Shown here: piece after piece, positions 1-8,528 of the stretch | Numbering within the stretch: position 1 is the stretch's first letter | How the letters are laid out: each line of letters starts with the position of its first letter | From: Streptomyces sp. NRRL WC-3618 | GTDB taxonomy: Bacteria > Actinomycetota > Actinomycetes > Streptomycetales > Streptomycetaceae | Direction of reading: 5' to 3' | DNA: 64,000 bases | Assembly: GCF_001280005.1 (NCBI RefSeq) | Contig: NZ_LGDW01000348.1 | Span: forward strand, 68,016 to 132,015 | The notes under the pieces: model-generated | What the model was told of the DNA's origin: nothing | The model's database searches: none | The model's input: the letters and a program-made list of their open reading frames with translations, nothing else | Made by a program: the position numbers and the translations under genes

Positions 1-982
1 ACGACGCCCGCCACGTCAGCAGCCGCGCCGCGTCGATGGACGTACGCATGTCGGCGAGCTGGAAGGCGACCCCCTGGTTGTCGATGATCGGGCGGCCGAA
101 CTGCTCACGCGTCTTGGCGTAGTCGAGGGCGACCTCGTACGCCGCCCGGGCGGTGCCCACGGCCATCGCCGCGACGGCGGGACGGCTCGCCTCGAACGTG
201 GCCATCGCCGCGTTCTTCACGCGCTCGCCGCCGGACTTCGCGCGCTCGCGGGCCCGGGCGAGGCGCTCGTCGAGCTTCTGCTTGCCGCCGAGCAGGCAGG
301 AGCCGGGGACGCGCACGTTCTCCAGGACGACCTCGGCGGTGTGCGAGGCGCGGATGCCGTGCTTCTTGAACTTCTGGCCCTGGGACAGGCCGGGCGTGTT
401 CGGCGGCACGATGAACGAGGCGTGGCCCTTGGAGCCCAGGTCCGCGTCGACCACGGCCACGACCACGTGGACGTTGGCGATGCCGCCGTTGGTCGCCCAG
501 GTCTTCGTACCGTTGAGGACCCACTCGTCCTTGGCCTCGTCGTACACGGCACGCGTGCGCATGGAGGCGACGTCGGAGCCGGCGTCCGGCTCGGAGGAGC
601 AGAAGGCGGCGACCTTGACGTCGGCCGCGTCACCGTACATCTGCGGTATCCAGGTACCGATCTGCTCCTCGGTGCCGTTGGCGAGGACGCCCACGGCGGC
701 GAGGCCGGTGCCGACGATGGAGAGGGCGATGCCCGCGTCACCCCAGAAGAGTTCCTCCATGGCCATCGGGATACCGAGGCCGGTGGGGTCGAAGTACTGC
801 TGGGCGTAGAAGTCCAGGGAGTAGATGCCGACCTTCGCGGCCTCCTGGATGACCGGCCAGGGAGTCTCCTCGCGCTCGTCCCACTCGGCGGCGGCGGGGC
901 GGATCACGTCAGCGGCGAACCCGTGGAGCCAGTCGCGGACCTCCCTCTGTTCGTCGTTGAGCTCCATGGTGAATTCGGCCAT
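1..982 (-). CDS. Acyl-CoA dehydrogenase, C-terminus beyond the window
   Basis: FAD-dependent acyl-CoA dehydrogenase that would oxidise an acyl-CoA to the 2-enoyl-CoA in fatty or branched-chain acid breakdown. About 327 residues are visible from the start MAEFTMELNDEQREVRDWL. The middle holds the family signature region (AAFCSSEPDAGSD, then a WVLNGTKTWATNGG motif) that contacts flavin and substrate. A REQFGRPI stretch near the window edge belongs to the C-terminal helical domain. The ATG follows GGAGGGG at a good distance. The gene is divergent from a TetR regulator across 169 bp, which suggests that regulator controls it. The substrate cannot be told from this part. Family assignment is secure. 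Confidence 0.93.
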   Translation of the reverse strand, partial: MAEFTMELNDEQREVRDWLHGFAADVIRPAAAEWDEREETPWPVIQEAAKVGIYSLDFYAQQYFDPTGLGIPMAMEELFWGDAGIALSIVGTGLAAVGVLANGTEEQIGTWIPQMYGDAADVKVAAFCSSEPDAGSDVASMRTRAVYDEAKDEWVLNGTKTWATNGGIANVHVVVAVVDADLGSKGHASFIVPPNTPGLSQGQKFKKHGIRASHTAEVVLENVRVPGSCLLGGKQKLDERLARARERAKSGGERVKNAAMATFEASRPAVAAMAVGTARAAYEVALDYAKTREQFGRPIIDNQGVAFQLADMRTSIDAARLLTWRAS

Positions 983-1007
983 GACCCCTCCATCGCTGCA
1001 CTAGCAT

Positions 1008-1022
1008 GTTACCTACGGTAAC
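1008..1022. promoter_or_regulatory. Inverted repeat, likely TetR operator
   Basis: GTTACC-TAC-GGTAAC is a perfect 6-3-6 inverted repeat between the divergent dehydrogenase and TetR genes. A related half (GTTAC, then GGTAGG) follows at 1031-1046. Position and symmetry fit a TetR-dimer operator controlling both directions. Binding by the neighbouring regulator is inferred. Confidence 0.5.
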
Positions 1023-1151
1023 CAGAGTCTGTTACTCGCCGGTAGGAAAGTCAACTCCCCGTCCACGGTCGGCAGCCCGTTCGATCCGCATAAGCCGATC
1101 AGTGCTAGTTTGCGCAAGCGTCACCGATATCAGCACGGGTGGGGAGAAACC

Positions 1152-1796
1152 ATGGACACCACGCAGCAGAACGATCAGCAGCGGTCCGCCGACCGCCGCC
1201 GGCGCGAGCTGCTGGAAGCCGCGGACCGAGTGGTGCTGCGCGACGGCCCCGGCGCGTCGATGAACGCCATCGCCGCCGAGGCGGGCATCACCAAACCGAT
1301 CCTCTACCGCCACTTCGGCGACAAGGGCGGACTTTACGCCGCCCTGGCCAAGCGGCACACCGACGCCCTGCTCAACTCCCTGCGGGCCGCGCTGGACGCT
1401 CCGGCGGAGCGGCGGGAACGGGTCGAGGCCACGTTGGACACCTACCTCGCGGCAATCGAGGCGCGGCCTCAGGTGTACCGGTTCCTGATGCACCCCGCCG
1501 ACGGAGTGTCACCCGGCGATCCCGGGTTCGATGTGCGCAAGCACTCGTTGCCGTTGCTGCGGCTGATGGGCGAGGAGTTGGCCCAGGTGATCGAGGATCG
1601 GCTGGATCTTGGTCCCGGCAGCCAGCAGCTGGCTCGGGTGTGGGGGCACGGGATAGTCGGGATGATGCATGCGGCTGGGGACTGGTGGTTGGGTGAACGG
1701 CCCTGCGCGCGGGCCGAGTTGGTGCGGAGTCTGGCTGATTTGCTGTGGGGGCGGTTGGCTGCCGCCGGGGACCGTGTCGGGGGTCCGGGGTTCTGA
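1152..1796 (+). CDS. TetR/AcrR family transcriptional regulator
   Basis: A 214-residue one-component repressor of the TetR family. The N-terminal helix-turn-helix is clear at about residues 15-60 (RRRELLEAADRVVLRDG, then MNAIAAEAGITKPILYRHFG). The rest is the ligand-binding helical domain, which is not diagnostic of a ligand. I chose ATG 1152 because GGGGAG lies 8 bases upstream; an upstream ATG at 1110 would add a poor N-terminus. It is divergent from an acyl-CoA dehydrogenase and a 6-3-6 palindrome lies between them, so autoregulation and control of fatty-acid oxidation are likely. The effector is unknown. Confidence 0.88.
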   Translation: MDTTQQNDQQRSADRRRRELLEAADRVVLRDGPGASMNAIAAEAGITKPILYRHFGDKGGLYAALAKRHTDALLNSLRAALDAPAERRERVEATLDTYLAAIEARPQVYRFLMHPADGVSPGDPGFDVRKHSLPLLRLMGEELAQVIEDRLDLGPGSQQLARVWGHGIVGMMHAAGDWWLGERPCARAELVRSLADLLWGRLAAAGDRVGGPGF

Positions 1797-1805
1797 GGGG
1801 TTGTG

Positions 1806-1879
1806 TTTCGGGTGCGGGTGCGTTGTGGCTTGTCGCGCCCCGCGGCGGAGCCGCAAATGTCACAGCCCCGCGCCCCTTA
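1806..1879. repeat. Intergenic repeat family A, copy 1
   Basis: This GC-rich segment closely matches 5828-5905: both contain GGTGCGGGT, a GTGGCTxGTCGCGCCC core, GCGGCGGAGCCGCA and GCCCCGCGCCCCT. Reverse-oriented partial relatives are at 37385 and 8463. The deformylase stop codon (1877-1879) is formed by the end of the element. It contains a short GC hairpin (CGGCGGAGCCG) and could act as a 3'-end processing or termination element for the converging TetR and deformylase genes. Confidence 0.75.
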
Positions 1880-2446
1880 TTGTGCCCGGTGCCACGAAGC
1901 GCCGGCCGCCTGTCGCATGAGCCTCTTGTGGCGCCAGCCCTTTACGCGGTCCGCGTACGTTCTGCCCTCCAAGTGGTCCGTCTCGTGTTGGAGGCATCTC
2001 GCGAAGAAGCCCGTGCCCTCGATGCGTACCGGGTCGCCTGTTGTCGTGAAGCCCTCGACCACCGCCTCGTCGTGGCGTTCGGTGCCCGCCTCCAGGCCCG
2101 GGAGGGACAGGCAGCCTTCGGGTCCACGGAGGACCAGCCCGGTCGCCTCGACCAGGCGGGGGTTGACCACATGGCCGACGTGGCGGACGTCCTCGTCGTC
2201 GGGGCAGTCGTAGACGAAGACCCTCAGGGCGCTGCCGATCTGGTTCGCGGCGAGGCCCACGCCCTGGGCGGCGTACATCGTCGCGAACATGTCCTCGACG
2301 AGTGCGGCGAGTTCGGCGTCGAAGTGTGAGACTTCCGCGCAGGGGGTGTGCAGAACGGGGTCGCCGAGCAGTGTCAGGGGGCGAACGCGCCCTCGGGTAC
2401 CCGGGATGGAGCCTGGTCGCATGGCCGCAAGGGTACGGTCACCCAT
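1877..2446 (-). CDS. def: Peptide deformylase
   Basis: Metal-dependent amidohydrolase that removes the formyl group from nascent N-terminal methionine. All three family motifs are visible: GVGLAANQIG, EGCLSLPG (metal-binding Cys) and QHETDHLEG (two metal-binding His plus catalytic Glu). Length is 189 residues from ATG 2446, normal for the family. An internal ATG at 2422 gives 181 residues beginning MRPGSIPG, which resembles other actinobacterial deformylases and may be the true start; neither has a strong ribosome site. Streptomyces genomes usually carry several deformylases, so this is one paralogue. It is divergent from murT, and its stop codon lies in an intergenic repeat. Confidence 0.9.
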   Translation of the reverse strand: MGDRTLAAMRPGSIPGTRGRVRPLTLLGDPVLHTPCAEVSHFDAELAALVEDMFATMYAAQGVGLAANQIGSALRVFVYDCPDDEDVRHVGHVVNPRLVEATGLVLRGPEGCLSLPGLEAGTERHDEAVVEGFTTTGDPVRIEGTGFFARCLQHETDHLEGRTYADRVKGWRHKRLMRQAAGASWHRAQ

Positions 2447-2569
2447 GTCGCGCGGGCGCCGTGGTGGTGCCGCGATGCGGATCCCGTCAAAGGATCTCGA
2501 TAGGCTGAGGTCCACACCACGTGGCCGGAGGCACAGGCGCGGCGCGTACGCAAGGAGGATCGAGATCTG

Positions 2570-3808
2570 ATGGCAGGCAACTCGGACCCGCTCACTCCGC
2601 GGGCCAAGCTGGCGGTGACGGCCGGTAAGGCCGTCGCGGCGGCATCGCGTGCGGCGGGGCGCGGCAGCGGGTCGGTGATCGGCGGCAAGGTAGCCCTCAA
2701 ACTCGACCCCGACCTCCTCGCCCGGCTCGCCCAGCACCTCGACGTGATCCTCGTCTCGGCGACGAACGGCAAGACCACGACCACGCGGCTCATCGCGGAG
2801 GCCCTGCGCGCGGCCGGACCGGTCGTGTCGAACGCGCTCGGCGCCAACATGCCCGCGGGCATCACCTCGGCGCTCGCGGGCGGCTCGGACGCCAAGTTCG
2901 GGGTCATCGAGGTCGACGAGAAGTACCTCGCCGGCGTCGCCCGGGACACGGCCCCCAAGTGCATCGCGCTGCTCAACCTCTCCCGCGACCAGCTCGACCG
3001 CGCCGCCGAGACCCGCATGCTCGCCGAGAACTGGCGTGAGGGGCTCGCCGGTTCGAAGGCCGTGATCGTCGCCAACGCCGACGACCCGCTGATCGTGTGG
3101 GCCGCCTCCTCCTCCCCCAACGTGATCTGGGTCGCAGCCGGACAGATGTGGAAGGACGACGCCTGGTCCTGCCCGTCCTGCGGTGGCGTGATGCAGCGCC
3201 CCGGCGACGACTGGTTCTGCGGCCAGTGCGGCTTCCGCCGTCCGACGCCGAGTTGGGCGCTGTCCGGCGACCACGTGCTCGACCCGCACGGCTCCGCCTG
3301 GCCGATCCACCTCCAGCTCCCGGGTCGCGCCAACAAGTCCAACGCGGCCGCCTCCGCCGCTGTCGCCGCCGTGTTCGGCGTACCGCCGCAGGTCGGTCTG
3401 GAGCGCATGTACCAGGTGCAGGCAGTGGCGGGACGGTACGACGTCGTGCAGTTCATGCAGCGCGATCTGCGGCTGCTGCTGGCCAAGAACCCGGCCGGCT
3501 GGCTGGAGACGTTCTCCCTGATCGACCCGCCGCCGACCCCGGTCATCCTCTCCGTGAACGCGCGGGGCGCCGACGGCACCGACACCTCGTGGCTGTGGGA
3601 CGTCGACTACACGCAGCTCACCGGGCACCCGATCTTCGTCATCGGCGACCGCAAGCTGGACCTCGCGGTACGGCTCGAGGTGGCGAACCAGCACTTCCAG
3701 GTCTGCGACAGCGCCGACCAGGCCGTGCAGATGGCGCCGCCCGGCCGGATCGAGGTCATCGCGAACTACACCGCCTTCCAGGACCTGCGCCGCCGCGTCG
3801 GCAACTGA
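2570..3808 (+). CDS. murT: Lipid II isoglutaminyl synthase, Mur-ligase subunit MurT
   Basis: With GatD it amidates the D-glutamate of the peptidoglycan stem peptide, making D-isoglutamine on lipid II. The 412-residue protein has the Mur-ligase ATP-binding loop (VSATNGKTTTTRLIAE, around residue 65). It also has the insertion typical of MurT with a Cys4 zinc ribbon (C201/C204 and C217/C220). The C-terminal third is the MurT domain (DUF1727 family). ATG 2570 follows AAGGAGG. The gatD gene starts 37 bp after its stop, so the two are presumably co-transcribed and form the heterodimer. Assignment is secure from motifs and neighbour. Confidence 0.93.
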   Translation: MAGNSDPLTPRAKLAVTAGKAVAAASRAAGRGSGSVIGGKVALKLDPDLLARLAQHLDVILVSATNGKTTTTRLIAEALRAAGPVVSNALGANMPAGITSALAGGSDAKFGVIEVDEKYLAGVARDTAPKCIALLNLSRDQLDRAAETRMLAENWREGLAGSKAVIVANADDPLIVWAASSSPNVIWVAAGQMWKDDAWSCPSCGGVMQRPGDDWFCGQCGFRRPTPSWALSGDHVLDPHGSAWPIHLQLPGRANKSNAAASAAVAAVFGVPPQVGLERMYQVQAVAGRYDVVQFMQRDLRLLLAKNPAGWLETFSLIDPPPTPVILSVNARGADGTDTSWLWDVDYTQLTGHPIFVIGDRKLDLAVRLEVANQHFQVCDSADQAVQMAPPGRIEVIANYTAFQDLRRRVGN

Positions 3809-3845
3809 CCACCGCCGGCAACCGACCACTAAGGACGATCACTTC

Positions 3846-4577
3846 ATGGCCGACAACCAGCTGCGTCTGGTGTGGATCTACCCGGACCTGCTCAGCACCT
3901 ACGGCGACCAGGGCAACGCACTCGTCCTGGAGCGCCGGGCCCGCCAGCGCGGCCTCGACGTGGCGCGGCTCGACGTGCGCAGCGACCAACCGATCCCCAC
4001 CTCCGGCGACATCTATCTGATCGGCGGCGGTGAGGACCGGCCGCAGCGGCTCGCGGCGGAACGTTTGCGCCGGGACGGCGGTCTGCACCGGGCCGTCGGC
4101 AACGGCGCGATCGTGTTCTCCGTGTGTGCCGGGTACCAGATCCTGGGCCACGAGTTCATCAACGACCTCGGTCAGCGCGAGCCCGGCCTCGGGCTGCTCG
4201 ACGTGGTCTCGGTGCGCGGCGAGGGCGAGCGGTGCGTGGGAGACGTACTCGGGGACATCGACGCGCGCCTCGGCCTGCCTCCGCTGACCGGCTTCGAGAA
4301 CCACCAGGGCGTCACCCACCTCGGCCCCACCGCCCGCCCGTTCGCGAAGGTGCGGCTCGGCAAGGGCAACGGCACGGGGGACGGCACGGAGGGCGCGTAC
4401 AACGACACGGTCTTCGGTACGTACATGCACGGGCCCGTGCTCGCCCGTAACCCGCTGATCGCGGACCTGCTCCTCAAGCTGGCCCTCGACGTCAACGCGC
4501 TGCCGCCGACCGACGACCGCTGGTACGAGGCGTTGCGGGGCGAGCGGATCACGGCGGCGCAGCAGCAGCCCGCCTGA
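3846..4577 (+). CDS. gatD: Lipid II isoglutaminyl synthase, glutamine amidotransferase subunit GatD
   Basis: Class I (CobB/CobQ-like) glutaminase that releases ammonia for MurT to amidate lipid II glutamate. The 243-residue protein has the nucleophile elbow FSVCAGYQILG (Cys94) and the catalytic His in GTYMHGPVLARNP (His195). The N-terminus RLVWIYPDLLSTYGDQGN is typical of GatD. It follows murT by 37 bp in the same direction, the standard murT-gatD arrangement of Gram-positive bacteria. Action is at the cytoplasmic face on lipid-linked precursor. A free-standing cobyric-acid-synthase-like role is unlikely given the neighbour. Confidence 0.93.
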   Translation: MADNQLRLVWIYPDLLSTYGDQGNALVLERRARQRGLDVARLDVRSDQPIPTSGDIYLIGGGEDRPQRLAAERLRRDGGLHRAVGNGAIVFSVCAGYQILGHEFINDLGQREPGLGLLDVVSVRGEGERCVGDVLGDIDARLGLPPLTGFENHQGVTHLGPTARPFAKVRLGKGNGTGDGTEGAYNDTVFGTYMHGPVLARNPLIADLLLKLALDVNALPPTDDRWYEALRGERITAAQQQPA

Positions 4578-4789
4578 CCTGCGCGCACCCCAACTCCCGC
4601 GCCGACCTGTACACCTGCTGTCCGCGTCGGCGTCACCGGCCCGTCTGTCGGGGCATCCGCACAGGTGAGCGCGGCCGTCCAGTACGCGGACGCGTGCTAC
4701 GGCCAGGGGCCCCGCCGCCGGTATGGTGGCGGGGATCGAGCCGGACAGCGTGGTCCGGTCCCGGCCCACGTGGAGAAGGATTTCGGGCG

Positions 4790-5815
4790 ATGCGCATTGG
4801 TGTCCTGACGTCCGGCGGCGACTGCCCCGGCCTGAACGCCGTCATCCGTTCCGTCGTGCACCGCGCCGTCGTGGACCACGGTGACGAGGTGATCGGCTTC
4901 CGGGACGGCTGGAAGGGCCTCCTGGAGTGCGACTACCTGAAGCTCGACCTCGACGCGGTGAGCGGCATCCTCGCTCGCGGCGGCACCATCCTCGGCTCCT
5001 CCCGGGTCCGCCCCGAGCATCTGCGGGACGGCGTGGAGCGGGCCAGGGGCCATGTCGCCGAGCTCGGGCTCGACGCGATCATCCCGATCGGCGGCGAGGG
5101 CACCCTCAAGGCGGCCCGGCTGCTGTCCGACAACGGCCTGCCGATAGTCGGCGTACCGAAGACCATCGACAACGACATCGCGGTCACGGACGTCACCTTC
5201 GGCTTCGACACGGCCGTCGGGGTCGCCACGGAGGCCCTGGACCGGCTCAAGACGACCGCCGAGTCCCACCAGCGCGTCCTGATCGTCGAGGTCATGGGCC
5301 GCCACACCGGCTGGATCGCCCTGCACTCCGGTATGGCCGCGGGCGCCCACGCCATCGTCGTACCTGAACGCCCCTTCGACATCGAGGAGTTGGCCGCGCG
5401 CGTCGGCGAACGCTTCGAGGCGGGGAAGCGGTTCGCGATCGTCGTCGCCGCGGAGGGCGCGAAGCCGCGCGAGGGCTCGATGGAGTTCGACGAGGGCGGC
5501 AAGGACGTGTACGGCCATGAGCGGTTCGCCGGGATCGCCCGGCAGCTCTCCCTGGAGCTGGAGGAACGGCTCGGGAAGGAGGCGCGGCCGGTGATTCTCG
5601 GGCATGTGCAGCGGGGTGGGACGCCTACGGCCTATGACCGGGTGCTGGCTACCCGGTTCGGGTGGCATGCGGTGGAGGCGGTGCATCGGGGGGAGTTCGG
5701 GCGGATGACGGCCCTTCGGGGCACTGACATCGTGATGGTGTCTCTTGCCGAAGCCGTCGAGACGCTCAAGACCGTTCCCGAGGCTCGGTACGCCGAGGCG
5801 GAGTGCGTGCTTTAG
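4790..5815 (+). CDS. pfkA: 6-phosphofructokinase
   Basis: Phosphorylates fructose 6-phosphate to the 1,6-bisphosphate in glycolysis. The 341-residue protein has the phosphate-binding GGDCPGLNAVIR start, GGEGTLKAA, the PKTIDNDI motif and the substrate-site MGRHTGWIA. GGEGT rather than GGDGT, together with the following Lys (KAA), should be weighed when deciding between ATP and pyrophosphate as donor. ATG 4790 is preferred because GAGAAGGA lies upstream and the family begins MRIGVLTSGGDCPG; the upstream open frame from 4694 is not credible. It is monocistronic after gatD, with a 212 bp gap. Streptomyces usually carry several Pfk paralogues. Confidence 0.93.
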   Translation: MRIGVLTSGGDCPGLNAVIRSVVHRAVVDHGDEVIGFRDGWKGLLECDYLKLDLDAVSGILARGGTILGSSRVRPEHLRDGVERARGHVAELGLDAIIPIGGEGTLKAARLLSDNGLPIVGVPKTIDNDIAVTDVTFGFDTAVGVATEALDRLKTTAESHQRVLIVEVMGRHTGWIALHSGMAAGAHAIVVPERPFDIEELAARVGERFEAGKRFAIVVAAEGAKPREGSMEFDEGGKDVYGHERFAGIARQLSLELEERLGKEARPVILGHVQRGGTPTAYDRVLATRFGWHAVEAVHRGEFGRMTALRGTDIVMVSLAEAVETLKTVPEARYAEAECVL

Positions 5816-5827
5816 CCGTTGACGGTT

Positions 5828-5905
5828 GTTCGTCGGGTGCGGGTTCGCTGTGGCTGGTCGCGCCCACGCGGCGGAGCCGCACATGTCAGAGCCCCGCGCC
5901 CCTAA
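5828..5905. repeat. Intergenic repeat family A, copy 2
   Basis: This is the second copy of the element at 1806-1879. It shares GGGTGCGGGTTCGCTGTGG, the GGTCGCGCCC core, GCGGCGGAGCCGCACATGTC and GCCCCGCGCCCCTA. It begins just after the pfkA stop and may serve as that gene's 3' end. Confidence 0.75.
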
Positions 5906-5970
5906 AGGCGAAAAACCTTCCACCGCCCCCCGGTCCCAGTCGTGACCGGGGGCGGTTCTACTCTTGGGGG

Positions 5971-6921
5971 ATGGAGCACAGCGGGCACGGTATGACCATG
6001 GATCTTCTGCCCTTCACCTTGGGGCGGGGGCTCGGGTGGTCCGCCGATCCGTTCTTTCTGGTCGCCTGTCTGGTGGGGCTCGGGCTCTACGCGTGGGGTG
6101 TTGTGCGGCTCGCGCGGCGTGGGGACTCGTGGTCCGTCGGGCGGACCGTGTCCTTCGTGCTCGGTGTGCTGACCGTCATGCTCGTCATGTGCACCAGGCT
6201 CAACGACTACGGCATGGTCATGTTCAGCGTGCACATGGTGCAGCACATGGTGATCAGCATGGTCTCGCCGATCCTCATCCTGCTCGGTGCGCCGATCACC
6301 CTCGCGCTGCGGGCCCTGCCGGTCGCGGCCCGGGGACGGAAGGGGCCGCGTGAGCTGCTGCTCGCGCTGCTGCACAGCCGGTACATGCGGATCATCACGC
6401 ATGCGGCGTTCACCATCCCGCTGTTCATCGCCAGCCTCTACGCCCTGTACTTCACGCCGGTCTTCGACTTTCTGATGGAGTCGAAGACCGGGCACGTCGC
6501 GATGATGTGTCACTTCCTCGCCGTCGGGCTGATCTTCTTCTGGCCGATCATGGGCGTCGACCCCGGCCCGAACCGGCCCGGCTATCTGATGCGGATGCTG
6601 GAGTTGTTCGCGGGCATGCCGTTCCACGCGTTCTTCGGGATCGCGCTGATGATGGCGTCGGCGCCGATGGTCGAGTCGTACAAGAATCCGCCCGCCTCGC
6701 TCGGCATCGACGCGCTCTCCGACCAGAACGCGGCCGGCGGGATCGCCTGGGCGTTCAGCGAGATCCCGACCGTGCTCGTCCTGCTGACGCTGCTCTTCCA
6801 GTGGTACAGCTCCGAGCAGCGGCAGGCGAAGCGTCAGGACCGGGCCGCCGACCGTGACGGCGACAAGGAACTCGAGGCGTACAACGCCTATTTGGCCTCA
6901 CTGAACGCACGCGGGCGCTGA
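5971..6921 (+). CDS. CtaG-like cytochrome c oxidase assembly / copper membrane protein
   Basis: Polytopic membrane protein of 316 residues in the caa3-type CtaG family, implicated in copper delivery to cytochrome c oxidase. About seven hydrophobic segments are visible, for example around FFLVACLVGLGLYAWG and FVLGVLTVMLVMC. Conserved His/Met positions include MVQHMVISM, HVAMMCHFL and MPFHAFFG. The His- and Met-rich N-terminus (MEHSGHGMTM) could bind copper. I chose ATG 5971: a TACTCT hexamer ends 6 bases before it and there is no ribosome site, so the mRNA is probably leaderless. The charged C-terminal tail is cytoplasmic. Confidence 0.85.
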   Translation: MEHSGHGMTMDLLPFTLGRGLGWSADPFFLVACLVGLGLYAWGVVRLARRGDSWSVGRTVSFVLGVLTVMLVMCTRLNDYGMVMFSVHMVQHMVISMVSPILILLGAPITLALRALPVAARGRKGPRELLLALLHSRYMRIITHAAFTIPLFIASLYALYFTPVFDFLMESKTGHVAMMCHFLAVGLIFFWPIMGVDPGPNRPGYLMRMLELFAGMPFHAFFGIALMMASAPMVESYKNPPASLGIDALSDQNAAGGIAWAFSEIPTVLVLLTLLFQWYSSEQRQAKRQDRAADRDGDKELEAYNAYLASLNARGR

Positions 6922-6999
6922 ATCAACTTTTATTCCCGTTGCCTGAAACACTTTCTTATTCAGTAGCATGTACGTGATGTATCCGCCGGGGGGAGCGGT

Positions 7000-8451
7000 A
7001 TGACACTGCGTGCTTTCAAAAAACTAGGGCTTCACCACCTGTCCGTCGCACTGTTGTGCGTTCTTTTCGTCAGTAGTTGCGAAAGAGAGTCGCCGCCGAC
7101 GGTGGTGAAGGCGGTGGCCTCGGGGGTGGCCTCCCTCGCGCCGTTCTTCGACGAGAGCAGCGGCCTGGGCCATGACGCGCACGTCCGTTCGCAGCCCGCG
7201 CACGGCAGCAGCCTGCAGCAGGGCAGTACGCCCGGGCTGTACGGGGGCACGAGGAAGCCGACGGTCTGTGACGTCGACCGGCTGAAGCAATTCCTCACCG
7301 ACCCCCGCAACAACAGGAAGGCCCAGGAATGGGCACGTGTGGTCGATATTCCGCAGAGCGGGATTCCCGCCTATCTCGACCGCCTCACACCCGTTCTCCT
7401 GCGTCACGACACCCTCGTGAAGAACCACGACTACAAGAGGGAAAAAGCGGTCCCCTTCGACGCACTGCTCCAGGCGGGAATCGCGGTGCTCGTCGATGAG
7501 GCGGGAGTTCCCGCCGTGAAGTGTTCATGCGGAAATCCGCTGAAGTCGTTCAAGGGTGCGACCGACCGTATTTCCGTCCAGTTCGAGGACGGCAACAAGA
7601 AGTGGCGGGACTACGACGCCGACGAGGTCGTGCTCGTACGCCCCGCACCCAGCAAGGTCGACCGGTTCGCGCTCGTCGACGTGGACGAACCCGAGCGGGG
7701 CATCTACCGGCAGACCGGGACCAAGGGAGAGGCCGACACGGTCTTCGACACCCGCGAGCGGCATCAGGTTCCGCGCTTCTCCGGAACGACCTTCGGCGCC
7801 GCGAGCAGCCTACTGACGAACCTGGGCCTGGCGACGGCGTACGACAGCGCCGGGCTGCCCCCGCCGGACGCCACCGTCACCGGGTCGCACCCGGGTCCGG
7901 GAACCGCGCTCCCCTTCGGCTCGTACGTCACCCTGAACGTCCACATCGAGTCCGGGTCGGCGGACGACGGCAGCGGAGGAGCAAGGGGAAGCGGCGGCGC
8001 CACTCCCTCCTGGCCGGGGTCGGGTACGGGTTCGGGTTCGGCGCCTGGTTCGGGGGCGAGCTCGGCTCCAGGGTCCGACAGCCCGTCACCCGGCGGGACC
8101 GGTGCCTCGGCGTCTCCCTCCGCCTCTCCCTCCGTATCTCCCTCGTCCCCGCCTCCGTCCAGCGACGAGCCCAGTCCCCCGGCATCCGAGCCCCCGCCGT
8201 CCGAGCCGCCGACATCCGATCCCACCCCCTCCGGCCCCGGCACCAGCACCCCCGACACCGACCCCCCGAGCGAGGCACCCTCCTCCGAACCTCCTCCACC
8301 ACCGCCTCCCGCTCCGCCTCCCTCACCCCCACCGCCGTCGAGCGACGAGCCCAGCGCACCGCCGGACCCGACCAGCGCGTCCCCCGACCCAGGCAGTCCG
8401 CCTCCGTCGACCACCACGACTTCGGCCTCCTCGGAATCGCCGGGTGCGTAA
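7000..8451 (+). CDS. DUF6777-like secreted lipoprotein with long Ser/Pro tail
   Basis: A 483-residue exported protein of unknown function. A hydrophobic leader ends in FVSSC, a plausible lipobox with Cys at about residue 27. Residues 80-300 form a globular domain with two extra cysteines (KCSCGN) that resembles the actinobacterial DUF6777 family. The last 160 residues are a low-complexity Ser/Pro/Asp/Gly tail that would span or bind the wall. GGGGGGAGC precedes the ATG, and the upstream region is unusually AT-rich. The next gene, 78 bp on, is a membrane Ser/Thr kinase with an extracellular C-terminal domain, so the two may work in one envelope-sensing system. The DUF name is from memory. Confidence 0.75.
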   Translation: MTLRAFKKLGLHHLSVALLCVLFVSSCERESPPTVVKAVASGVASLAPFFDESSGLGHDAHVRSQPAHGSSLQQGSTPGLYGGTRKPTVCDVDRLKQFLTDPRNNRKAQEWARVVDIPQSGIPAYLDRLTPVLLRHDTLVKNHDYKREKAVPFDALLQAGIAVLVDEAGVPAVKCSCGNPLKSFKGATDRISVQFEDGNKKWRDYDADEVVLVRPAPSKVDRFALVDVDEPERGIYRQTGTKGEADTVFDTRERHQVPRFSGTTFGAASSLLTNLGLATAYDSAGLPPPDATVTGSHPGPGTALPFGSYVTLNVHIESGSADDGSGGARGSGGATPSWPGSGTGSGSAPGSGASSAPGSDSPSPGGTGASASPSASPSVSPSSPPPSSDEPSPPASEPPPSEPPTSDPTPSGPGTSTPDTDPPSEAPSSEPPPPPPPAPPPSPPPPSSDEPSAPPDPTSASPDPGSPPPSTTTTSASSESPGA

Positions 8452-8462
8452 TCGCGCCCTTC

Positions 8463-8486
8463 GACCAGCCCCCACCGGCGGGCAGC
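8463..8486. repeat. Fragment of repeat family A, reverse orientation
   Basis: GACCAGCCCCCACCGGCGGG between the lipoprotein and kinase genes matches the core of the copy at 37385-37430 almost base for base, but lacks the GGGGCGCGGGG end. It is probably a truncated copy. Confidence 0.5.
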
Positions 8487-8528
8487 CAACGAACCGCCCA
8501 TCCAGCGGGTAGACGCGGGAGTCACCGG

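Noticed and set aside
1877..3829. A 650-codon minus-strand open frame across murT and def
   Set aside because: Only the last 190 codons are the deformylase; the rest is an antisense shadow of murT with unlikely amino-acid composition.
7521..8528. Upstream part of the kinase reading frame
   Set aside because: It overlaps the lipoprotein gene in another frame and is Arg-rich shadow sequence; the kinase begins at 8529.
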